From Defluviitaleaceae bacterium (GTDB taxonomy: Bacteria; Bacillota; Clostridia; Lachnospirales; WQUN01), in contig WQVD01000029.1 in the NCBI GenBank assembly GCA_009781755.1, forward strand, positions 1 to 34,856: a DNA stretch of 34,856 bases, in the 5' to 3' direction. Of this stretch, positions 1-7,391 are shown piece by piece. Each line of letters begins with the position of its first letter. The stretch's first letter is position 1. A program made the translations under genes and the position numbers. The notes beneath the pieces were generated by a model, which ran no database searches, was not told where the DNA came from, and saw nothing but the letters and a program-made list of their open reading frames with translations.

Positions 1-38
1 TAACCGCCGCCCACACCCCCTTTTTGTGGGGGGCGGTT
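1..38 (-). terminator. GC-rich hairpin at the end of the xylanase gene, possible terminator
   Basis: Arms at 2-14 and 26-38 pair around a short loop (AACCGCC...GGCGGTT type). It lies where the xylanase gene should end on the minus strand. The T-run that would prove a terminator would lie outside the window. Confidence 0.35.
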
Positions 39-1927
39 TCTCGGGGGGTCGGGGTTTCGCGGGCGGTTTCGTTTTGGGGGGGGGGGGGGTGGTGGGGGAG
101 TGGGTCGGTTGGGGCTTCGGTGGGGGGTGTGGTTTCCGGCTCGGGTTCTTCCTCGCGGGGGAGGAGGAGCGCGGGGTCTACGTCGGTGACTAGGTTCATT
201 ACTTCCCAGAAAGCGGTCTTGGGCTGGCGATAGGTATCAAACATGTTGGCGTATTCGCCGTAGCGCCAGAAGACACTGTCGTTGTCGATTAAGCTCCAGA
301 AGGTGACGCGGTGCACGTGCTCGTGGCGCTCCATGGCGTAGCGGATGACCCGGGCGAAGACATAGGCTTGGCGGGCGAAGTCCGCTTCGGTAACAGCGCG
401 GCCTTGGGTAGTAGCACCGATATCCATTTCTGTAAGGCTGATGTGCACGCCGGTAGCGATGTAGCGGTCCATGGCACCGGATAATAAGTCAAAATTAAGC
501 TCGTTGCTATAGTGGGCTTGCATGCCCATGGCTTCAATTAATAATCGGCCATCGTAAGAGGGGTGATTGCGCCAGCGTTCGTTGACATCCATGATCATGG
601 CGGCGATGGCGCGGCTTTTTTGGTACCAAGTTTCGCCGTAGTCGTTGTAATAGAGGATGGCGTAAGGGTCGTAGCGACGGGCGAAATAGAAGGCGTAGAA
701 GACGAAGTCGGAACCGCTTTCGCCTGCTTCGGGGTCGGCACCGTTGGCAAAGGCATCGTACCAACGCAGGTTATTGTCGGCCAAACCGCCGCGTGCTTCG
801 TTGCGCAGATGGAATTGCCAATCCGGGTGGGTGTTCATGTTGGCACCGCCCCATGTACCCGCGTGGGTGAAGATTTCGTTGAGTACATCCCACGAATGGA
901 TGCGCCCGGCGTAGCGGGTGGCGACAGTTTCGATGTACATGCGCATGTTTTCCATGGCCTGCTCGCGCGTGGCTAGGGGGATGTTGGGGAAGTTGGGCAC
1001 ACCGCCCGTCAGCCACGGCGGGGATTGCGCGTGCCACGCCAACGTGTGGCCAATCATCAAAATATCATTGGCTTCTGCCCAGTCCACAAAATAATCCGCC
1101 ATGGCAAAATCCCAATATTGCGGCGGCGGAGGCGTGGGCGTTGACCATCCTGCGGGCGTGCGGGAAATGAAATCCGGCTTGTGGTGGTTGCCCGCTGTAA
1201 TGGATGCGAAGTGCTGCGCATAAAATTCGCGGAAGTTGGCATCCTTCTCGCCCGGGGAGCCCCAAGCAGCACCCAAAATAAAGTAAGGTGCGAAATATTC
1301 GCGCATGGACGGCAAGTCTAATGGGAATTGCGGGCCGGTATATGCACCGTCCGTCAATACGATAATATCGTCGATAATGAAGTCGGACGTGCATTGCGTG
1401 GCAATGCGGAAACCGTTGATAAATTGGTCAAATCCGCCGTCCGTATCCTCCAAGAACGCCATGTTCAAATACATAGCTAATTCAAAAGCACCATTGGCAG
1501 CGGGCGCGGTGGGCTCCAACGAATTCCAAGGGCTGCCTACGCCACCCAGCACCAGCGTGGCATCCCCCGCCACACGTCCGCGGATGGTGATGTGGTAATT
1601 ATTTTCTTCAAAATTAAAAATACCGCCGAACAAGTCCACCGTGTACCAACCCTGAGCGCGCCCCGATACCTGAATGGAATTGCCGCGCACCGGATGCGCT
1701 ACAGCGGTGAAAATAGGACTACCTGCATTGCGCAAGATATCCCAAGAAGAAAAAGACGACCCCTGCTCGCGGATTTGGACATTGAAATCGTCGTTAAGTG
1801 AATATACGACGCGCCAATCCGCCCGTTCGGCAGCGGCAACAGACAGTGCCGTGCCTATCGTGGGGGCAGCAATACATAAAACGATAAACAACGCGATAAT
1901 GCGATTGCGCAATTTCGTAACGCGCAT
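1..1927 (-). CDS. Secreted GH10 endo-1,4-beta-xylanase with N-terminal CBM22-like domain (partial, C-terminus beyond window)
   Basis: Hydrolyses internal beta-1,4 bonds of xylan outside the cell. The ATG at 1927 follows a GGAGGG ribosome binding site; the frame stays open to the left edge (642 codons). Residues 1-33 are a signal peptide (basic start, then a hydrophobic core ending in Ala-rich sequence). Residues about 38-190 form a beta-sandwich carbohydrate-binding region like CBM4/9/22. The GH10 barrel covers about 205-545. HTLAWHAQ, WDVLNE with acid/base Glu351 and LTEMDIG with nucleophile Glu500 are all present. A Pro/Thr/Glu linker follows. After a run of 14 C (coding strand) the sequence turns into odd Pro/Arg-rich residues, so the last ~25 codons may be out of frame. 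Family assignment is certain; the exact substrate and the C-terminus are not. Confidence 0.93.
   Translation of the reverse strand, partial: MRVTKLRNRIIALFIVLCIAAPTIGTALSVAAAERADWRVVYSLNDDFNVQIREQGSSFSSWDILRNAGSPIFTAVAHPVRGNSIQVSGRAQGWYTVDLFGGIFNFEENNYHITIRGRVAGDATLVLGGVGSPWNSLEPTAPAANGAFELAMYLNMAFLEDTDGGFDQFINGFRIATQCTSDFIIDDIIVLTDGAYTGPQFPLDLPSMREYFAPYFILGAAWGSPGEKDANFREFYAQHFASITAGNHHKPDFISRTPAGWSTPTPPPPQYWDFAMADYFVDWAEANDILMIGHTLAWHAQSPPWLTGGVPNFPNIPLATREQAMENMRMYIETVATRYAGRIHSWDVLNEIFTHAGTWGGANMNTHPDWQFHLRNEARGGLADNNLRWYDAFANGADPEAGESGSDFVFYAFYFARRYDPYAILYYNDYGETWYQKSRAIAAMIMDVNERWRNHPSYDGRLLIEAMGMQAHYSNELNFDLLSGAMDRYIATGVHISLTEMDIGATTQGRAVTEADFARQAYVFARVIRYAMERHEHVHRVTFWSLIDNDSVFWRYGEYANMFDTYRQPKTAFWEVMNLVTDVDPALLLPREEEPEPETTPPTEAPTDPLPHHPPPPQNETARETPTPRETAPHKKGVWAAV
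76..89. repeat. 14-G homopolymer inside the xylanase C-terminal linker
   Basis: Fourteen consecutive G on the plus strand (C on the coding strand) encode a poly-proline stretch. The reading frame loses its Pro/Glu/Thr character just after it, whereas another frame regains Glu/Thr/Pro-rich text. Either a length error in the assembly or a slippage-prone tract. Confidence 0.9.
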
Positions 1928-1990
1928 AATATCCCTCCTTTTGTGTACATAGCGTTATGATAACATCGCACGCTCCAATTTCACAACAAT

Positions 1991-2020
1991 ATAAAAATCC
2001 CCCGAATCAATCGGGGGATT
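1991..2020 (-). terminator. Rho-independent terminator of tRNA-Ser
   Basis: Perfect 10-bp stem (arms 1996-2005 and 2011-2020, five-base loop) directly downstream of the tRNA on the minus strand, followed by a T-rich tail. Confidence 0.85.
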
Positions 2021-2026
2021 GCCACA

Positions 2027-2115
2027 CGGAGGTGAGGCGATTTGAACGCCTGCACCGGGTTCACCGGCCTATCGCATTTCGAGTGCGACCCCTTCGGCCA
2101 CTTGGGTACACCTCC
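2027..2115 (-). tRNA. tRNA-Ser (anticodon CGA)
   Basis: The 89-nt minus-strand sequence folds as a serine tRNA. The acceptor stem is GGAGGTG/CACCTCC with discriminator G. The anticodon stem encloses the seven-base loop CTCGAAA, giving anticodon CGA for UCG codons. There is a long class II variable arm and a T-loop TTCAAAT. The CCA end is not encoded. It has its own promoter and terminator and is a single transcription unit. Confidence 0.93.
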
Positions 2116-2125
2116 AGCGGAGATA

Positions 2126-2154
2126 TTTATAGCTAAATGAAATAAATCTGTCAA
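2126..2154 (-). promoter_or_regulatory. Housekeeping promoter of tRNA-Ser
   Basis: TTGACA (2154-2149) and TATAAA (2131-2126) are separated by exactly 17 bp on the minus strand, placing the start about 5-10 bp before the tRNA. A near-consensus sigma-A promoter. Confidence 0.8.
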
Positions 2155-2180
2155 TGCTGGCCTAGCGACGCCGAAGGCGC

Positions 2181-2439
2181 GCGGCGGAGCGGGGCGTATC
2201 ACACGGCGCGCTGTGCGAACTAACGCGCACGTCGGTACGCATCGGGCAAGTGAAACCGCTTGTCTCCCGTTGGGAGCCTTTTCGGTTTCACGTAAGCCCG
2301 CTGCGCACCGACTCTAGCGTATAATTGCGGATGCTTCAACCGCAATTATACGCGGGGCAATTTCGCTTTAGCGGAATTTTTCTTTGTACAGTCGCGTGAT
2401 TTCGCAAGGCGCGCCGTGTGATACGCCCCGCTCCGCCGC
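2181..2439 (+). repeat. Structured repeat element, copy 1 (long copy)
   Basis: A 259-bp non-coding element bounded by a perfect 31-bp inverted repeat (2181-2211 and 2409-2439). Inside are a long imperfect hairpin (2231-2312), a perfect 14-bp stem (about 2317-2353), and a short hairpin followed by T residues (about 2359-2383). The inner part matches copy 2 at 2565-2748 in the opposite orientation, but the outer stems differ. It could be a structured RNA or a MITE-like element; no transposase is nearby. Confidence 0.75.
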
Positions 2440-2516
2440 TCCTCCCGCATCCCACAGGGGAGCAAAGACTAATTAATTGCTGGTTGCATAACCTCCGCCT
2501 TCGGTTAGGGTAGGAA

Positions 2517-2543
2517 AGAATAAATTACTTGGACTAATTTATT
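2517..2543. repeat. Perfect 10-bp AT-rich hairpin between the two element copies
   Basis: GAATAAATTA and its exact complement are separated by seven bases. No T-run and no adjoining gene end, so the role is unknown. Confidence 0.5.
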
Positions 2544-2564
2544 CTGTTGTTAAGTTTGCGAGGG

Positions 2565-2748
2565 CACCGGACGGGGGTGGTACGAGGTTGTGCGCCTTGC
2601 GAAATCACGTGTACGGCGGTGCGCAGCGGGCTTATGTGACTTCGAGATGGCTCCCGTAGGGAGACAAGCGAAGACACTTGCCCGGTGGGTACCGACGTGC
2701 ACGTTAGTTCGCACAGCGCGCAACCACGTGCCGCCCCCGTCCGGTGCG
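2565..2748 (-). repeat. Structured repeat element, copy 2 (short copy)
   Basis: Read on the minus strand this 184-bp unit shares with copy 1 the core GCGCGCTGTGCGAACTAACG, the GTCGGTAC/GCGCACCG stem, the CTTGTCTCCC hairpin and GATTTCGCAAGGCGC. Its terminal inverted repeat (2565-2596 against 2717-2748, 28 of 32 paired) has a different sequence from that of copy 1. The internal stem GTGAAACCG/CGGTTTCAC of copy 1 is replaced here by a different but still largely paired stem. It lacks about 75 bp of copy 1 containing two small hairpins. Confidence 0.75.
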
Positions 2749-2858
2749 GGACTATGCGCAATGTTGTTTTTCGTGTATACTGCGGTATCTGCATGAAATG
2801 TGTGGGTTGTTACATATTAATAGGAAAGTGTATTCATTCGATAGGGGAATTAATTTTC

Positions 2859-4181
2859 ATGGGTCCCGATATTCTTGTGTATTTGGGTATATTGCTATTT
2901 TTGTTCGTGATGGGGTGTTTCTTCAGTGCGGCGGAAATGGCTTTTTCTGCGTTGTCACGGCCGCGGGTCAAGACGCTGGCAGAGGGTGGGGACAAGCGCG
3001 CCAATCGTGTGTTGAGTATGCACGAGCGGTTTGATGAGTTGATTTCTACGTTGTTGATTTGTAATAACATTGTGGCGATATCGGCGGCTACGGTGGGTGT
3101 GGTCTTTTTTACGCGGATGATTAATGAAGACCACGGGCCTTGGGTTTCGGCGGTGGTGATTACAGCTATTGTCGTTGTTTTGACTGATATTTTTCCCAAG
3201 AGTATTGCGAAGGAATCGCCCGAGCGGGTGGCCATGGCTACGGCACCTTTGTTGCATGTGTTTATGATGATATTAAAGCCTGTGAATAAATTGATTGCGA
3301 AGATGCGCAAGGGGCTTTCCGGTGCGTTGATAAAGGAACAGGAAAGTGAACAGGACGAACGCGAGTTGCTGGGGCAGGAATTGCTTTTTCGTGTGGAGGA
3401 AGCTGAGAATGACGGGGATATCAGCGAAGAAGATTCGCAATTGATATCTAATGCCATTGAATTTAATGACTTGCGTGCGGAGGATATTCTCACGCCGCGT
3501 GTGAATATCGCGGGCATTCCCAAGGCCTCGACCGTGGAGCAAATGGCGGATATTTTTATGGAATCGGGTTATTCGCGTCTGCCGGTATATGAAGAATCGT
3601 TGGATCACATCCGAGGTGTGGTGCATATCCGCGACTTCTTGAAGTGTATGGCGGACGAAAGCCGCTCGTTGGAAGATATTATTTCTTCGCCGGTGTACAC
3701 CGCACCCACCGCGCGAATCAAAGACTTATTGACGTTGCTTAAAAAATCCAAAAGTCACCTTGCCATTGTCATTGACGAATACGGCGGCACGGCGGGATTG
3801 GTGACCATGGAGGACATTCTGGAGCAGCTCGTGGGCGACATATTCGACGAAAACGATGAAGTCGTTGAAGAATTTATCGCACTGGAAGACGGCACCCATC
3901 GCGTGGATTGCTCCGCCGACATTGACAAGATGTTTGAATATTTCGATATGGAAGAGCAAGATGATGAACGCTCCCACGCGTTGACCGTAGGCGGCTGGAT
4001 TATGGACACCTTAGGCCGCATCCCCGAAGTGGGCGATAGCTTCACCCACGAAAAACTCACCGTAACCGTTACGCATGCAGACGAGCGTCTGGCCGAATGG
4101 TGTGTAGTTGCAGTGGCAGCACCGCCGGAAGACAGCAATGTAGAAGCACCCCCGGAACTAAGCGATGCAACCGTAAAATAG
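2859..4181 (+). CDS. CNNM/CBS-domain membrane protein (HlyC/CorC family)
   Basis: A 440-residue membrane protein of the CNNM family (also called UPF0053 or hemolysin C-like), linked in characterised members to Mg2+ efflux or homeostasis. The first ~190 residues form the hydrophobic CNNM domain, starting with a transmembrane helix after MGPDIL and the family sequence FSAAEMAFSAL. Two CBS domains follow (SRLPVYEE...GVVHIRDFL and VIDEYGGTAGLVTMEDILE), then a CorC_HlyC domain ending near residue 425. I chose ATG 2859 because AGGGGA lies about ten bases upstream and the protein then begins at the first helix. The frame is open further upstream, but that part overlaps the structured repeat. The gene stands alone with its own terminator. 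Confidence 0.92.
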   Translation: MGPDILVYLGILLFLFVMGCFFSAAEMAFSALSRPRVKTLAEGGDKRANRVLSMHERFDELISTLLICNNIVAISAATVGVVFFTRMINEDHGPWVSAVVITAIVVVLTDIFPKSIAKESPERVAMATAPLLHVFMMILKPVNKLIAKMRKGLSGALIKEQESEQDERELLGQELLFRVEEAENDGDISEEDSQLISNAIEFNDLRAEDILTPRVNIAGIPKASTVEQMADIFMESGYSRLPVYEESLDHIRGVVHIRDFLKCMADESRSLEDIISSPVYTAPTARIKDLLTLLKKSKSHLAIVIDEYGGTAGLVTMEDILEQLVGDIFDENDEVVEEFIALEDGTHRVDCSADIDKMFEYFDMEEQDDERSHALTVGGWIMDTLGRIPEVGDSFTHEKLTVTVTHADERLAEWCVVAVAAPPEDSNVEAPPELSDATVK

Positions 4182-4205
4182 CGGATGGGCGTTAATCAAC
4201 GTTTT

Positions 4206-4239
4206 AAATCCCCGCGCCATGTTGGCAGGGGATTTTTTT
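4206..4239 (+). terminator. Rho-independent terminator after the CNNM gene
   Basis: Stem AAATCCCC/GGGGATTT with an inner GCC/GGC pair, followed by a run of T, 24 bp after the stop codon. Confidence 0.85.
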
Positions 4240-4320
4240 ATTGATGTTGCAAGGAAACAAAAGATTGCCGAACGTCGAGTTCTAAACGCGAAAGCAGCAC
4301 AACCAACTTGGTATGATATT

Positions 4321-4345
4321 AGTGGGTTTGTGAAACAAGCCCACT
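4321..4345. repeat. Isolated 11-bp hairpin
   Basis: Arms AGTGGGTTTGT and ACAAGCCCACT with a three-base loop. No T-run on either strand, so it is not a clear terminator. The rest of 4240-4421 shows no gene. Confidence 0.4.
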
Positions 4346-4421
4346 AAAACACATGGTTATCGGCTCATTTACGGCATAAATAAGGCGTTTAGGCTGTGCG
4401 GGGAGGGGGGAATCCATACGA

Positions 4422-4463
4422 AAGGTAACGGGGGGGTACTCGCAAGGTATCCCCTGTTACCTT
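4422..4463 (-). terminator. Long hairpin overlapping the stop of the DUF3990 gene
   Basis: Arms 4422-4429 and 4456-4463 (AAGGTAAC/GTTACCTT) extend through a G7/C4 segment. On the minus strand it covers the stop codon and is followed by TTTCG only, so termination is plausible but weakly supported. Confidence 0.45.
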
Positions 4464-5003
4464 AATTCAGATAAACAGACCCACCCCGACCATTCACCAT
4501 TCGGTAGTTGTTCTTGATACCAAACAGCGGTAGCGTCCAGATACGTTAGGGCGCGAGGGGTATGCAGGCTCACTTGCTGTACATTAGGCAAGGCTTTAAC
4601 CCGTGTAATGGCTTCTTCCGCAGTAATTTTTCCCTTGATATAATCCTCTATAACGAAATTAACCTTGTCGTTTGCAATAGAACCTTGGACGATATCATGC
4701 GTATGACGCAACTGATTATTGGGATTACCCTTTGTGTCTGTTGTCCCGTACAAAGTCGAGCCACTCCAATGTTGGCTCGACAAAGACAAGCGGATTCACG
4801 CTCTTATCAGAAAATATCGCATCATTAAGTGCATATTTCATCACAATTGGCCTGCCGGAAAATGCCGCACGGCTTTTCGCCCAACGCTGTGCCACATCGA
4901 GGTTGCTACCCAAATAAAACCCTTGTCCAAAGTCTGTGCGATGGCGGCCTCTGGTTAGGTCTATTTCTTGTATGATTTGTGTTGTACCGTGATATAGTTC
5001 CAT
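4457..5003 (-). pseudogene. DUF3990 protein (ADP-ribosyltransferase-like fold), frameshifted
   Basis: The first reading frame (5003 to 4725, 92 residues) begins MELYHGTT and contains DFGQGFYLG, as in the DUF3990 family, which I recall as belonging to the ADP-ribosyltransferase fold. It stops after NRHKG. The rest of the domain (NQLRHTHDIVQG, FVIEDYIKGKITAEEA, LTYL) continues in another frame to 4457. Removing one G in the AAAGGG tract near 4728-4730 would restore one protein of about 180 residues. So it is either a pseudogene, a sequencing error, or an unusual frameshift; no classical slippery heptamer is seen. The start lies one base after the stop of the DUF3791 gene, and the two are probably translationally coupled. 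Toxin function is an inference from this pairing. Confidence 0.75.
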
Positions 5004-5004
5004 G

Positions 5005-5220
5005 CTACGCCACCTGTGCGTTTGTTAATTCAGCGGTTAATAATTCCGCCATATATTCAAATCCTTGTGTATGGAATGAATCGTAACCAGCTAACACCTT
5101 TTCCACAAAGTCATACTGTTCCAATAGCCGTGCGGTTTCTGTCACTGTTTTTTGTAGTTCATCGGCTGTGTACTGTATCACATGAACCAGCCAAATTGCT
5201 CTATCTGCTTCCGTATGCAT
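5005..5220 (-). CDS. DUF3791 family protein, partner of DUF3990
   Basis: A 71-residue soluble protein ending in LHTQG-like FHTQGFEYMAELL, the hallmark of DUF3791. DUF3791 and DUF3990 genes commonly lie together, in this order, in Clostridia, and have been suggested to act like an antitoxin-toxin pair. ATG 5220 is preferred because AGGAGGG lies eight bases upstream; an in-frame TTG two codons earlier would be too close. A -10-like TATAAA with an upstream TG (about 5251-5260) precedes it. Biochemical function is unknown. Confidence 0.78.
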   Translation of the reverse strand: MHTEADRAIWLVHVIQYTADELQKTVTETARLLEQYDFVEKVLAGYDSFHTQGFEYMAELLTAELTNAQVA

Positions 5221-5323
5221 TTGCAAACCCTCCTAAACGAGAATACCTTAATTTTATACCAAAGGTGCGCACTTATACACCGACAGAAGCCGGTACAGTG
5301 CGCCTAGTCGTGGACTTCCATAC

Positions 5324-6283
5324 CTATCGGTACGGAATAATTTTGATATTGTAGTTTTGAATCGCCTTGTAGTTTTCTACCATACCCATATAACTTCCCA
5401 CTACCCGATCAACATCAGAATCTTGCATATGCTCTGCCGCATAACGGAATGCAATCATCCACTCCGACGCAGTGGCGTATCGGGTCAATATATCCGGTGT
5501 GACCGCTATACCCATATATTTGTTTAATGCTTCGCTGTAACGAGAAATCAAGACATCTCGATCTATTTTTAAACCCAAGTCAATACCTCTTAAACAAAAA
5601 AACGCCACTGCACTAATGCCCTTGCCGATAAGTGTATACTGCCAATCACATACCAACAACTTCGCTCCATCCAGTAAAAAATTGGGCTGAGCTAAATCAC
5701 CGTGGCAAAAAGTATTAGGAATAGGCAGTCCATCGGCATATGCAGCAATAAGGTAGAAATTATCGTACATCTCTTTTAAGACAGACGCATCTAACTTTAC
5801 AGGGAATTTATTGTAAAGCTGCATCCAATTATTGTAGGATTCTATTAGCGAATATCGACCCGGCTCCAGTTCGGTTTCTGACCATAAAGAAGATTTTGAA
5901 TAGGCGGTATAATCCAATGAGTTTATACGCGCGTAAATATCCATTGCTTGCTGTTGCAACGTGCTGTCCCAGCGTTTTGGCAAAATGGCTTCATACCTCT
6001 TGAAAACCAGCAATAGCTCATCATCGTTGGCAGTTTGGAAAATAACTTCCGGCAGAAAATCAAGCTGTCCCGCATGTTGCTGGTAAAAATCATATTCGTT
6101 TCGGCATTGGCTCATCGTTACATCGTCGATTAAGGATGAATGTATATATTTCACAACGTATTGGTCGTTGCATACCAAAACCACAGCTCCGCTCATACCG
6201 TCGCTTACGGGAGAAAAATGTATATCGCCTTTTATAAGATTGCTTTCTTTAAGTAACGATGATATACGAGTCTTATACAACAT
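5324..6283 (-). CDS. Aminoglycoside/choline-kinase-like phosphotransferase (APH fold)
   Basis: A 319-residue cytoplasmic protein of the APH/choline kinase superfamily, which transfers phosphate from ATP to small hydroxylated substrates. The catalytic loop FCHGDLAQPNFLL (Asp196) and the metal-binding Asp in VCDWQYTLIG are intact, as is the N-lobe lysine in YVVKYIH. ATG 6283 is chosen because CGGAGG lies seven bases upstream; an upstream in-frame ATG at 6304 has no such site. The substrate cannot be told from sequence, and an antibiotic-resistance role should not be assumed. A TATAAT at 6332-6327 with a weak TTTAAG 17 bp upstream is a likely promoter. Confidence 0.85.
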   Translation of the reverse strand: MLYKTRISSLLKESNLIKGDIHFSPVSDGMSGAVVLVCNDQYVVKYIHSSLIDDVTMSQCRNEYDFYQQHAGQLDFLPEVIFQTANDDELLLVFKRYEAILPKRWDSTLQQQAMDIYARINSLDYTAYSKSSLWSETELEPGRYSLIESYNNWMQLYNKFPVKLDASVLKEMYDNFYLIAAYADGLPIPNTFCHGDLAQPNFLLDGAKLLVCDWQYTLIGKGISAVAFFCLRGIDLGLKIDRDVLISRYSEALNKYMGIAVTPDILTRYATASEWMIAFRYAAEHMQDSDVDRVVGSYMGMVENYKAIQNYNIKIIPYR

Positions 6284-6635
6284 AGATTCCTCCGATATAT
6301 TCATTCATTTACTTGTTATCTTGGCGATTATACTATGGAATTTCAATTGCTTAAAGATACATGAAAAATTAAACCCCATCTTTCGCAAGCCCCTTGACAG
6401 CCTTCCAACCATTCAAAAACCGCAAGACGCAGATTATATGATTTGACGCTTTAACAAAGAACAATGAAAGTATGTTTATACAATGTAGCCGTAAATGATT
6501 GGGAATGATTTGTGCTTGCAATCGAGGACAAACAACAATGCTACGCGCACAAGCGGCTACGCTGCCGGTCGAAATTGTAACATAAATGAAACATTTCGCG
6601 CGAAAGCACGTTTCATAAAGCAAGGAGGGTTGCAT
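6284..6635. other. Intergenic region between divergent kinase and DUF4349 genes
   Basis: About 350 bp with no supported gene. It holds the probable kinase promoter (TATAAT at 6332-6327 on the minus strand) and the leader of the DUF4349 operon. I found no convincing -35/-10 pair for the latter. Confidence 0.5.
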
Positions 6636-7391
6636 ATGAAGCGCAGGATGGCGGTTGTTTGTTTGATTGTTTTATTTTTGTTGGCTGTGCCTATGCAGGT
6701 GTCGGCCGATGCGCGGCGTTTGGGGCAGCGGTATTCGGTGACGCTGCTTGTGGAGTGCTTGGACACTGCGGTGGAGGCGATGCGGGCGTTGCCCGGATTT
6801 GATTTGTACATGAGCATATCGCAGTATGAAGCGCATTATGTGCGGCAGGTGGATGCGGTTTTCTTCCGTCATGCGCAGGCTGTGCTGCGCGATGTGGGCG
6901 AAGTGATGTATGAGCAAGAACATGTGCGCCATTTGGGTATGGAATTGATGCAATTGGATACGCGCATCACAGTGTTGACGCAGGAGATGGAGCGTTTGAC
7001 GTTGCTGATGGCGGCCAGCACGACGATTGACGTGCTCAATGCCGTAGATATTCAACTCACGCATGTGTCGCGCGACCGCGATTGGCACTTGGGGCGGCGC
7101 AACGTTTTAATGAACGAATCGCAAACCGTTGCCATGGATATCACCTTAACCGAGCGATGGGTGCCTGCTGAGCGGGAACATTTGACTTTCGGTCGGCGTA
7201 TCCGCAATAGTTTTATGGGGTCGTGGAACGGCCTTACGCGGATGGGCGGCGACTTGGTTGTGTTGCTTGCACGGGTCGGTTTGCCGTTGATGATTTGGTT
7301 GGCTATTGCGGGCACGATAACATTGGTTGTTGTGCGGGTCACGAAGAAGCGAAGTGCCGTACCCATGAAGGGAGTGGAAGCGCATGAATAG
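6636..7391 (+). CDS. DUF4349-family membrane protein
   Basis: A 251-residue exported protein, first of a two-gene operon. It starts MKRRMAVVCLIVLFLL, a signal peptide or anchor, after a strong AAGGAGGG site seven bases upstream. The middle is a helical hairpin region (about 85-150), then a beta segment with VAMDITLTE typical of DUF4349. Residues about 218-240 form a transmembrane helix followed by Lys/Arg residues. The DUF4349 core is less typical than in the downstream gene and looks diverged. The frame extends upstream to 6495 but without a ribosome site. Function of DUF4349 is unknown; it occurs on the surface of many Gram-positive bacteria. Confidence 0.75.
   Translation: MKRRMAVVCLIVLFLLAVPMQVSADARRLGQRYSVTLLVECLDTAVEAMRALPGFDLYMSISQYEAHYVRQVDAVFFRHAQAVLRDVGEVMYEQEHVRHLGMELMQLDTRITVLTQEMERLTLLMAASTTIDVLNAVDIQLTHVSRDRDWHLGRRNVLMNESQTVAMDITLTERWVPAEREHLTFGRRIRNSFMGSWNGLTRMGGDLVVLLARVGLPLMIWLAIAGTITLVVVRVTKKRSAVPMKGVEAHE

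Noticed and set aside
2685-2858. Upstream extension of the CNNM frame to 2685
   Set aside because: It would run through the structured repeat, has no ribosome site, and gives a non-membrane Arg/Cys-rich leader; ATG 2859 fits the family start.
5316-5336. Small hairpin at the end of the kinase gene as terminator
   Set aside because: The 7-bp stem has one wobble pair and no T-run follows on the minus strand.
5324-6283. Aminoglycoside resistance gene
   Set aside because: Only the general APH-fold motifs are present; nothing points to an antibiotic substrate.
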